DNA of 10,130 nt from Bacteroidota bacterium. GTDB lineage: Bacteria > Bacteroidota > Bacteroidia > Flavobacteriales_D > Crocinitomicaceae. The notes under the pieces were generated by a model that was not told the origin of the DNA, ran no database searches, and saw nothing but the letters and a program-made list of their open reading frames with translations. This document shows positions 1-5,691 of the stretch, one piece after another. Position 1 is the first letter of the stretch; each line of letters begins with the position of its first letter. Position numbers and translations under genes: made by a program. The DNA is taken from positions 1 through 10,130 of the forward strand of contig VGML01000067.1 of NCBI GenBank assembly GCA_016866415.1. The letters run 5' to 3'.

Positions 1-583
1 ATCAGGAAAAAAAGTTCTTTTCGTAGCCACTAAGAAACAAGCGAAAGAAATCGTTTCAGAACGAGTATCAAAAGTAAATATGCCTTTTGTAACCGAAAGA
101 TGGTCAGGTGGTATGCTTACAAACTTTCAAACTACAAGAAAATCGATTCGTAAAATGTCATTGATCGATAAAATGAAATCTGATGGATCTTGGGATACGC
201 TGAACAAACGAGAAAAACTATTCAAAACACGTCAACGTGAGAAATTAGAAAAAACATTTGGTTCAATCGCCGAAATGACTCGTCAGCCGGCTGCAATTTT
301 CATTGTAGACATATTAAAAGAACATATCGCTTTGGCTGAGGCACGAAGATTGAACATACCTACTTTTGCTATGGTTGACACGAATTCAAACCCTAAATTA
401 GTTGATTTCCCAATTCCAGCAAATGATGATGCGACAAAGTCTATTGCTTTAGTTCTTGACGAAATTTGCAACGCAATTCGTGAAGGTCTTGATGATCGTA
501 AGAATTTAAAAGGTGGTGATAAAGAAGAGGTAACAGAGGTTACAGAAGCTTCAACCGGGTCAACTGAAAATACAGCAGAATAA
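1..583 (+). CDS. rpsB: 30S ribosomal protein S2, 3' part (5' end outside window)
   Basis: Small-subunit ribosomal protein S2, which binds late in 30S assembly near the head-body junction with S1. The frame is open from base 2, so the N-terminal part lies upstream of the window. Visible S2 hallmarks are the VLFVATKKQA segment, the MPFVTERWSGGMLTNF block, the RQPAAIFIVD strand and the EARRLNIPTFAMVDTNSNP block that forms the S2 core. After the conserved core the protein ends in a roughly 30-residue charged, low-complexity tail containing two EVT repeats. Variable acidic tails are known in Bacteroidota S2 proteins. The ATG at base 80 is internal (methionine of the MPFVTERW block) and is not the start. 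tsf follows after 28 bases, the usual rpsB-tsf pairing. Identification is very secure. Confidence 0.97.
   Translation, partial: SGKKVLFVATKKQAKEIVSERVSKVNMPFVTERWSGGMLTNFQTTRKSIRKMSLIDKMKSDGSWDTLNKREKLFKTRQREKLEKTFGSIAEMTRQPAAIFIVDILKEHIALAEARRLNIPTFAMVDTNSNPKLVDFPIPANDDATKSIALVLDEICNAIREGLDDRKNLKGGDKEEVTEVTEASTGSTENTAE
527..544 (+). repeat. 9-bp codon-aligned tandem duplication in the rpsB tail
   Basis: Two adjacent 9-base units, gaggtaaca and gaggttaca, differ at one base and encode Glu-Val-Thr twice in frame. A third, diverged unit (gaagcttca, Glu-Ala-Ser) follows at 545-553. This looks like slippage or duplication within the variable C-terminal extension of S2, outside the conserved ribosome-binding core. 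Confidence 0.6.
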
Positions 584-611
584 ATTTTAATCACAATAAA
601 TATTTAATATC

Positions 612-1442
612 ATGGCTATTACAGCTTCAGATGTAAACAAATTGCGCCAACAAACAGGTGCAGGAATGATGGATTGTAAAAACGCTCTTGTCGAAGCCAA
701 CGGGGACTTCGAAGCAGCAGTAGATATTCTTCGGAAAAAAGGTCAAAAAATTGCTGCGAAAAGAGGTGATAATGAAGCAAGAGAAGGATTAATTATTGCT
801 CAATCAACAAATGACAGTAAAGCAGGAGTAATTGTAACATTAAACTGTGAAACAGATTTTGTTGCTAAAAATGATGGTTATAAAAATCTAGTTCAATCAA
901 TCGTCGATATCGCTTTAGAAAAATTACCTTCTTCAGTAGAAGAATTGAAAGCACTTCCTTATGACGCTAAGTTGAGTGTAGATGAGAAAATCATAGAACA
1001 GGTTGGAGTAATTGGTGAAAAATTAGATCTTTCTAATTACGCAGTTATAAAAGCTGATAAAGTAGTTGCTTACAATCACCCCGGAAACCAATTGGCAACT
1101 TTGGTTGGTCTTAACAGTGGATCAGAGGTTGTTGAAGATGCCGGTAGACAAGTAGCTATGCAAATTGCTGCCATGAATCCAATTGCTATCAATAAAGACG
1201 GCGTTGACGCCCGTACAATTGAGCGCGAAGTTGAAATTGGCAAAGAATTAGCAATTCAAGAAGGGAAAGCTGTAGATATGGCTGAAAAAATCGCAATGGG
1301 AAGATTAAATAAATTCTTTCAAGAAAATACCTTGTTAAGTCAACAATTTGTTAGAGATAATAAATTGACCGTTGAACAATTCTTAAGTTCCACGGAGTCA
1401 GGACTAACAGTTTTGGACTTCAAGCGATTCTCATTAAGTTAA
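612..1442 (+). CDS. tsf: Translation elongation factor Ts
   Basis: Guanine-nucleotide exchange factor that releases GDP from EF-Tu. The 276-residue protein begins with the UBA-like N-terminal domain (about residues 4-45, with LRQQTGAGMMDCKNAL). It then has the diagnostic TDFVAKN motif at residues 81-87, whose Asp and Phe contact EF-Tu near its Mg-GDP site. The core domain follows, with the QVAMQIAAMNP segment, and the protein closes on the usual FxRFSLS-like end. Length is normal for Bacteroidota. The ATG at 612 gives the canonical MAITASDVNKLR start. The upstream 28 bases are AT-rich with no Shine-Dalgarno sequence. It is co-transcribed with rpsB, and a strong hairpin terminator immediately downstream ends that unit. 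Confidence 0.98.
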   Translation: MAITASDVNKLRQQTGAGMMDCKNALVEANGDFEAAVDILRKKGQKIAAKRGDNEAREGLIIAQSTNDSKAGVIVTLNCETDFVAKNDGYKNLVQSIVDIALEKLPSSVEELKALPYDAKLSVDEKIIEQVGVIGEKLDLSNYAVIKADKVVAYNHPGNQLATLVGLNSGSEVVEDAGRQVAMQIAAMNPIAINKDGVDARTIEREVEIGKELAIQEGKAVDMAEKIAMGRLNKFFQENTLLSQQFVRDNKLTVEQFLSSTESGLTVLDFKRFSLS

Positions 1443-1448
1443 AAATTC

Positions 1449-1479
1449 AAAAGCTATCATGACCGATAGCTTTTTTTTT
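1449..1479 (+). terminator. Rho-independent terminator after tsf
   Basis: A 10-bp perfect stem (aaaagctatc at 1449-1458, gatagctttt at 1465-1474) with a 6-base loop (atgacc) runs into an uninterrupted tract of nine T at 1471-1479. It starts seven bases after the tsf stop codon. This is a textbook intrinsic terminator and closes the rpsB-tsf transcript. Confidence 0.92.
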
Positions 1480-1510
1480 GCTTTATATATGAGAAATTAT
1501 AAACGATTCC

Positions 1511-1518
1511 TATATTTG
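1511..1518 (+). promoter_or_regulatory. Candidate Bacteroidota -7 box for pyrH-frr
   Basis: TATATTTG matches the Bacteroidota -7 consensus TAnnTTTG exactly. It lies between the tsf terminator and the pyrH ATG, only 8 bases before that start codon. No TTG is found at the usual distance upstream for a -33 element, so the match rests on the -7 box and position. A start point a few bases downstream would leave a leader of only about 1-5 bases. Confidence 0.5.
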
Positions 1519-1526
1519 TCAACCAG

Positions 1527-2234
1527 ATGAACTACAAAAGAATATTACTAAAACTCAGTGGAGAGTCCTTAATGGGCGAAAAGAATTTTGGAATTGATAA
1601 TAAGCGCATCAATTCCTATGCGATTCAAATAAAAGAAATTCACCAAATGGGTATTGAAATTGCAATCGTGATTGGAGGAGGAAATATATTTAGAGGCGTT
1701 CAGGCTGAAGAGGGAGGAATGGATCGAACACATGGTGACTACATGGGCATGCTAGCAACGATGATTAATTCCATGGCGCTACAATCCGCTTTAGAAACTG
1801 TTGGAGTCCATACAAGACTTCAATCTGCCATTGAAATGAAAGAAATAGCAGAACCATTTGTTCGGAGAAGAGCGGTTAGACACCTCGAAAAAGGGAGAGT
1901 TGTGATTTTTGGAGCAGGAACTGGTAATCCTTTTTTCACCACTGATTCAGCAGCATCGCTTCGAGCAATTGAAATCAATGCGAATGTTATATTAAAAGGA
2001 ACTCGAGTTGATGGCATTTATTCTGCGGACCCGGAAAAAGACAAAAACGCTATTAAATTTGATCAAATTAGTTTTGATGAAGTATACTCAAAAGGACTAA
2101 ATGTTATGGATCTCACAGCATTTACATTATGTAAAGAAAATAATTTACCGATAATTGTTTTTGATATGGATACTCCTGGAAATCTGAGAAAAATCGTCTC
2201 AGGAGAAAATGTTGGCACAATCGTTAGTAACTAA
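1527..2234 (+). CDS. pyrH: Uridylate (UMP) kinase
   Basis: Phosphorylates UMP to UDP with ATP, the first committed step from UMP to the pyrimidine nucleotides; cytoplasmic, homohexameric in known members. At 235 residues it has the normal bacterial length. Amino-acid-kinase fold motifs are clear: LKLSGESL at the N-terminus (ATP phosphate-binding loop), the IVIGGGNIFRG glycine loop, DYMGMLATMINSMALQ (UMP-binding helix region), RRRAVRHLEKGRVVIFGAGTG, the PFFTTDSAASLRA block, and KGTRVDGIYSADP near the ATP site. The ATG at 1527 gives the family-typical MxYKRILLKLSGE start. It is separated from tsf by a terminator and has its own promoter box. frr follows after 11 bases, the common pyrH-frr pairing. 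Confidence 0.98.
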   Translation: MNYKRILLKLSGESLMGEKNFGIDNKRINSYAIQIKEIHQMGIEIAIVIGGGNIFRGVQAEEGGMDRTHGDYMGMLATMINSMALQSALETVGVHTRLQSAIEMKEIAEPFVRRRAVRHLEKGRVVIFGAGTGNPFFTTDSAASLRAIEINANVILKGTRVDGIYSADPEKDKNAIKFDQISFDEVYSKGLNVMDLTAFTLCKENNLPIIVFDMDTPGNLRKIVSGENVGTIVSN

Positions 2235-2245
2235 AATTTTTATTG

Positions 2246-2809
2246 ATGACTGAAGAATTGGAATTAATTTACGACGAATTTAAAACTTCGAATGAAAAAT
2301 CATTAAATCACCTTGAAGGTGAACTTATAAAAATTCGTGCTGGTAAAGCCTCACCTTCTATGCTCCAAGGCGTTATGGTTGAATACTATGGGTCGATGAC
2401 TCCGATCCAGCAAGTCGCAAACGTAAATACCATGGATGCACGCACTATCGTAGTGCAGCCTTGGGAAAAAAATATGTTGAATGACATAGCCAAAGGCATT
2501 ATGAATGCAAACCTTGGATTAAACCCGCAAAATAATGGTGAGCAATTGTTGATTGCAGTTCCACCATTAACTGAAGAGCGCCGCAGAGATTTGGTGAAAC
2601 GCGCTAAAGCAGAATCAGAAAACGCTAAAGTTGGAATCAGAAACCACAGAAAAGACGCTTTAGACATGATAAAAGATCTAAAGAAAGATGGCCTTTCAGA
2701 GGATATGGAAAAAGTTGCTGAAGAGGAAATTCAAAAAATAACAAATTCCTTCATTAAAAAAGTGGACGATCTTTTGGAAATCAAAGAGAAAGATATAATG
2801 ACAGTATAG
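2246..2809 (+). CDS. frr: Ribosome recycling factor
   Basis: With EF-G, splits the post-termination ribosome into subunits. The 187-residue product is the normal family size. It shows the N-terminal helix of domain I, the LxKIRAGKASPSML segment (here LIKIRAGKASPSML), the VVQPWEK and LGLNPQNNGEQLLIAVPPLTEERRRDL blocks spanning the domain II edge and hinge, and the long C-terminal helices with KVGIRNHRKDA. The ATG at 2246 is chosen. An in-frame TTG one codon upstream (2243) would add a single residue and has no support. It sits 11 bases after the pyrH stop, so it is presumably in the same transcript, and it ends before a bidirectional terminator. Confidence 0.97.
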   Translation: MTEELELIYDEFKTSNEKSLNHLEGELIKIRAGKASPSMLQGVMVEYYGSMTPIQQVANVNTMDARTIVVQPWEKNMLNDIAKGIMNANLGLNPQNNGEQLLIAVPPLTEERRRDLVKRAKAESENAKVGIRNHRKDALDMIKDLKKDGLSEDMEKVAEEEIQKITNSFIKKVDDLLEIKEKDIMTV

Positions 2810-2852
2810 ATCTTTTATTGATTAGATAATTAAAACCTAATACATTTAATAC

Positions 2853-2886
2853 AAAAAAAACCAAACATTAAATGTTTGGTTTTTTT
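2853..2886. terminator. Bidirectional terminator between frr and the convergent gene
   Basis: An 8-bp perfect stem (ccaaacat 2861-2868, atgtttgg 2872-2879) with a 3-base loop is flanked by eight A on the left and seven T on the right. The flanks extend the pairing and provide a U tract for transcripts from either side. It lies between the frr stop (2809) and the stop of the convergent minus-strand gene (2905), so one element can end both. Confidence 0.9.
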
Positions 2887-2904
2887 AATTCCAATAAGTC
2901 CGAA

Positions 2905-3441
2905 TTAAATTCTGTATTTTTTAAAGAAAGCATCCCAATTCCAAATGAAATTACCCATTACTTCATCCATTCGTTTCAAAAACAAAGGATTAGGCGCTTG
3001 CATGCGTTTGAAATACTCATCTTGAAATTCATTCAATTTATATTTATGAAAAACAGCCTTTGACATACCATAAATCCAATTTTTTGAAGGGTGATTTACA
3101 CGCATTATAAAATTTTGATAGTCGCGAATTAAATTTCGGAAAGCCCCGATTTCCATATCGTATATTTTCGCTAGCTTTTCAAATATCAAACCTTCAACTC
3201 GAGCCGCCTGTTCAGCATCAAACGTGCTTTCAAGAAATGATAAATTACCAACAATACAAATCATACCAAATTCACCATTATCATTCTCGGAAATATTTGG
3301 AGATTTAACAAAAGCAGTATCCTCATTTATCATTAAGGCTACTTCTCTAAATCCATTATCTACTGAATCAAAAATCGCATTAATGAAAACATTTGCGACT
3401 TGGTTGTCAGAAAGTTTCTTTTTGATAATCGTGCTAAACAT
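2905..3441 (-). CDS. Uncharacterised 178-residue protein
   Basis: I do not recognise this family. The protein has no signal peptide, no membrane segment and no cysteine or histidine metal cluster, so it is probably cytoplasmic. The N-terminal half (about 10-75) looks alpha/beta, with a strand-like GMICIVGNLSFL. The middle (75-110) is a charged helix. The C-terminal half is rich in aromatic residues (NWIYGMSKAVFHKYKL, NFIWNWDAFFKKYRI). The ATG at 3441 is the first in frame and follows a TAnnTTTG-like box. It is transcribed convergently to frr and divergently from the cyclophilin gene, hence as a single-gene unit. The open frame is long and uninterrupted in an AT-rich genome, and the residue composition is that of an ordinary protein, so it is likely real. 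Function is unknown. Confidence 0.8.
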   Translation of the reverse strand: MFSTIIKKKLSDNQVANVFINAIFDSVDNGFREVALMINEDTAFVKSPNISENDNGEFGMICIVGNLSFLESTFDAEQAARVEGLIFEKLAKIYDMEIGAFRNLIRDYQNFIMRVNHPSKNWIYGMSKAVFHKYKLNEFQDEYFKRMQAPNPLFLKRMDEVMGNFIWNWDAFFKKYRI

Positions 3442-3467
3442 TATACAATTTTTTCGATGGTTCTATA

Positions 3468-3475
3468 CAAAATTA
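3468..3475 (-). promoter_or_regulatory. Candidate -7 box for the uncharacterised gene
   Basis: Read on the minus strand the bases are TAATTTTG, an exact TAnnTTTG match, ending about 27 bases before the ATG at 3441. No TTG lies at the expected -33 distance. AT-rich sequence makes chance matches fairly likely, so support is modest. Confidence 0.35.
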
Positions 3476-3590
3476 AAGAAGAGTTAAAATCATCTAGTAT
3501 CGTTCTAATTTGGTTATTAACGAAGTTTTCAACAGAGATTTAAGGTGAACTGTGTTTATAACTAAAGACAAATGCAAAACGAGAGAATGC

Positions 3591-3598
3591 TAATTTTG
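3591..3598 (+). promoter_or_regulatory. Candidate -7 box for the cyclophilin gene
   Basis: TAATTTTG matches TAnnTTTG exactly and ends 12 bases before the preferred ATG at 3611. It lies downstream of the alternative ATG at 3572, so if it is used, that upstream start cannot be on the transcript. No clear -33 TTG is present. Confidence 0.45.
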
Positions 3599-3610
3599 CA
3601 TAAAAAATCT

Positions 3611-4066
3611 ATGAAAGGAATTATTTATACAAACAAAGGTGAAATGAAAGTGGAGTTTTTTGATAAAGATGCTCCTAAAACCGTAGCTAATTTTGTAAAA
3701 CTTGTCCAATCTGGTTATTACGATGGCCTAAAATGGCACCGTGTCATTCCTGATTTCGTAATACAAGGCGGTTGCCCAAATTCAAAAGACGGAGCAAATG
3801 GAATACCTGGTACCGGAGGTCCTGGCTATCAAATCGATTGTGAATTAAATGGAGATAATCAATTTCATGATCGTGGCGTATTATCTATGGCTCACGCAGG
3901 AAGAGATACAGGAGGATCGCAATTTTTTGTCTGTCATTCTAGAAGAAATACGGCTCATTTGGATCGTAACCATACTTGTTTCGGAAAGGTTTTTGAAGGA
4001 CAAGACGTAATTGATGATATTCGCCAAGGTGATACCATCGATCGAATAGAAATAATTGAAGATTAA
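3611..4066 (+). CDS. Cyclophilin-type peptidyl-prolyl cis-trans isomerase
   Basis: Catalyses proline cis-trans isomerisation during folding. With the start at 3611 the protein is 151 residues, close to the size of small bacterial cyclophilins such as PpiB. It opens MKGIIYTNKGEMKVEFF, which aligns with the PpiB start. Conserved elements are WHRVIPDFVIQGG (residues 42-54, catalytic Arg44, Phe49, Gln52), LSMAHAG, GGSQFFV (101-107) and HLDRNHTCFGKV (116-127). The position of human cyclophilin A Trp121 is His116 here, which usually means weak cyclosporin binding. There is no signal peptide, so it is probably cytoplasmic. An in-frame ATG at 3572 would add 13 residues without family support and lies upstream of the promoter box. 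Single-gene unit ended by a hairpin terminator. Confidence 0.93.
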   Translation: MKGIIYTNKGEMKVEFFDKDAPKTVANFVKLVQSGYYDGLKWHRVIPDFVIQGGCPNSKDGANGIPGTGGPGYQIDCELNGDNQFHDRGVLSMAHAGRDTGGSQFFVCHSRRNTAHLDRNHTCFGKVFEGQDVIDDIRQGDTIDRIEIIED

Positions 4067-4089
4067 AATTAGAAATACTTATTTAATGA

Positions 4090-4120
4090 AAAAGCCGCTG
4101 AGATTCAACGGCTTTTCTTT
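4090..4120. terminator. Bidirectional terminator between cyclophilin and SPFH genes
   Basis: aaaagccg (4090-4097) pairs with cggctttt (4109-4116). Inside, tga (4099-4101) can pair with tca (4105-4107) after one mismatch. A T-rich run (ttttcttt) follows on the plus strand, and on the minus strand the left arm supplies five T. It lies between two convergent stop codons (4066 and 4142), so it can serve both genes. Confidence 0.88.
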
Positions 4121-4141
4121 TATGTTATCGTTCGAAAAAAA

Positions 4142-5059
4142 CTAGTTTTTCCTATCACCAAGCATTGATTGAATTTGTTTCAAAGTTTTTTCCATACCTT
4201 CTGCGCTGCCGTCTAAAAAGATTGTATTTCCTTTTCCATACTCAGCAAAGTTTTTAATTGCTTCTGTCCACATAGAAAATAATATAACATTCGTATCCAA
4301 ATTTGCTTGTTTCATTTCTTCGGCTGCCTCACTCATACCTTTAGCAACTTCCTGACGGAATAATGCAACACCTTGACCTCGAAGCATTGCCGCTTCTTTT
4401 TCTGCTTGTGCGGCAATTTTTATTGCATTTCCTTCTGCTTCTGCAGCCTTTGTTTTTGTAATCAAAAGAGCCTGCCCCTCGTTTTCAGCAGCTGCCTTAA
4501 GGTTATTTGAGGCTACAACTTTACTCATGCTTTCAATAATCGCAGCGTCAAACGTAATATCGTTGATTTGCAAATCCATCAAGTGATAACCCCAAGACTC
4601 TAGTGTGTGGTCAATTTGGTCTTTTACACTATCTACAAGTTCGTTTCTCAAACCTAAAATTTCAGATTGTTTTTGACTTGCAACATAGGAACGAATAGAG
4701 CCTTCGATTGTACGAATCAATGCTTGCATTAAATCTTTATTACTAATGAATTTAAAAGCTACTTTTTTAATGGTTTCTTCATTTTCATCCATTACACTAT
4801 ACAAAAGCATGCTTTTAAAATAAACATTGGCTTGATCGATTGTCACCGCCTGAAATTCCATTTCAATACTTTGATTTTGAACAGAAATACGTTTATATAT
4901 TTGTTCAATAAATGGGATTTTGACACGAAGACCAGGATGAAGTATTCGTTTGTATTTACCAAACATGGTAATTACTGCCACAGTACCCTGCTGAACTGTC
5001 AACAGAGAGGCAAAAATTACGGCTAAAATTATACCGAGGAGAACTAAAGGAATTTGCAT
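4142..5059 (-). CDS. SPFH/band 7 (stomatin-like) membrane-anchored protein
   Basis: A 305-residue SPFH-family scaffold protein of the type that oligomerises at membranes and organises microdomains or membrane proteases. One hydrophobic anchor lies at residues 3-21 (IPLVLLGIILAVIFASLL). The SPFH domain follows (about 22-190), with the family-typical VQQGTVAVITMFGKYKRILHPGL opening and the EILGLRNELVDSVKDQ and INDITFDAAIIESM segments. An Ala/Glu-rich coiled coil comes next (about 190-245, with KAAEAEGNAIKIAAQAEKEAA), then a compact C-terminus. Overall pattern, including LRGQGVALFRQEVAKGM, is closest to plant HIR-like and QmcA-like members, from memory of those families. No NfeD partner gene is adjacent. 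It starts 46 bases after the lipoprotein stop; whether it is co-transcribed or has its own weak promoter is unclear. Specific role unknown. Confidence 0.9.
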   Translation of the reverse strand: MQIPLVLLGIILAVIFASLLTVQQGTVAVITMFGKYKRILHPGLRVKIPFIEQIYKRISVQNQSIEMEFQAVTIDQANVYFKSMLLYSVMDENEETIKKVAFKFISNKDLMQALIRTIEGSIRSYVASQKQSEILGLRNELVDSVKDQIDHTLESWGYHLMDLQINDITFDAAIIESMSKVVASNNLKAAAENEGQALLITKTKAAEAEGNAIKIAAQAEKEAAMLRGQGVALFRQEVAKGMSEAAEEMKQANLDTNVILFSMWTEAIKNFAEYGKGNTIFLDGSAEGMEKTLKQIQSMLGDRKN

Positions 5060-5105
5060 AATATCTTGTTTATGATAAAGATAACAATATAATTAATAAC
5101 AATAG

Positions 5106-5675
5106 TTATTTACATTCCTTTTGCAAAATTGGATGTCGAAATTGAACCCAATATTCATAAAGTCCAAATTCGGTTGTAAAAAGTTGAACTTCTTCTTTAT
5201 GATTCGGCTCAATACTAATTTTTGAAATAAAGTCTTTCAAATCGGAATCTGTCTTTTTCACCAATGAAATCCAACTTCCTCGATGGTCGATACATGTAAA
5301 GGCATCGCATGCTGAAACATTAATAAGTGGCATTTTTATAGTATAATAAACACTATCAGAGTGATACTTTAATGTCTGGATTACCGTTTCCTTGAAGTCA
5401 ACTTTTTTATAAACTCCTTTCTGGTATTCGCTCTTTAAATATTTACCCAAAGAATCGGCTACAAAATTGGATAATTGATGCCCAATGTCATCTCCATCAA
5501 TGAAATCAGCTCCTTTGTAAGAGGCGAAAAACTCATTTTTGGAAACTACACAATTATATAGTGGTTTATCAATCCCAATTTTCGATTTTTTAGATGTTTT
5601 TTGCCAAGAATTTGTTTGTCCCTTGCATGCAAAAAATAAGAAAATCAAAAAACCAAATAGCAATATGTTTTTCAT
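5106..5675 (-). CDS. Small uncharacterised lipoprotein
   Basis: Starting at the ATG at 5675 gives a 189-residue protein with a lysine, a hydrophobic stretch and a lipobox-like LFFAC ending at Cys17, so a signal-peptidase-II lipoprotein. Residues after the cysteine are KGQTN, lacking the acidic pair of the surface-export signal described in Capnocytophaga and Flavobacterium. I infer a periplasm-facing lipoprotein. The mature part is soluble, with an SACDAFTC pair of cysteines (CX4C) and another cysteine close to the C-terminus, but no family I recognise. Longer frames start at ATG 5699 (overlapping the bshC stop by 8 bases) or TTG 5705, but they put charged residues before the signal peptide. 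The tight junction with bshC implies co-transcription; a functional link is not shown. Confidence 0.8.
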   Translation of the reverse strand: MKNILLFGFLIFLFFACKGQTNSWQKTSKKSKIGIDKPLYNCVVSKNEFFASYKGADFIDGDDIGHQLSNFVADSLGKYLKSEYQKGVYKKVDFKETVIQTLKYHSDSVYYTIKMPLINVSACDAFTCIDHRGSWISLVKKTDSDLKDFISKISIEPNHKEEVQLFTTEFGLYEYWVQFRHPILQKECK

Positions 5676-5691
5676 TTTTTTTAAATTAATA

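Noticed and set aside
1477..1480. TTTG at the end of the tsf terminator as the -33 element of pyrH
   Set aside because: It is 30 bases from the -7 box, too far for the known Bacteroidota spacing.
1820..2017. Minus-strand frame inside pyrH
   Set aside because: Fully antisense to highly conserved UMP kinase sequence. The same reasoning removes the antisense frames within rpsB, frr, the SPFH gene, maf and the OmpA gene.
2243..2245. TTG as start of frr
   Set aside because: It adds one residue only, and the adjacent ATG at 2246 is the ordinary choice.
2872..3063. 63-codon plus-strand frame after frr
   Set aside because: It starts inside the terminator stem and overlaps the convergent minus-strand gene; composition is that of an antisense shadow.
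3224..3487. 87-codon plus-strand frame opposite the uncharacterised gene
   Set aside because: Antisense to the longer, better-composed minus-strand frame, with no recognisable domain.
5076..5102. Minus-strand TTG and TATCTTTA as a promoter for the SPFH gene
   Set aside because: The -7 box has a mismatch, spacing is only 16 bases, and the region is almost pure A/T, so a chance match is likely.
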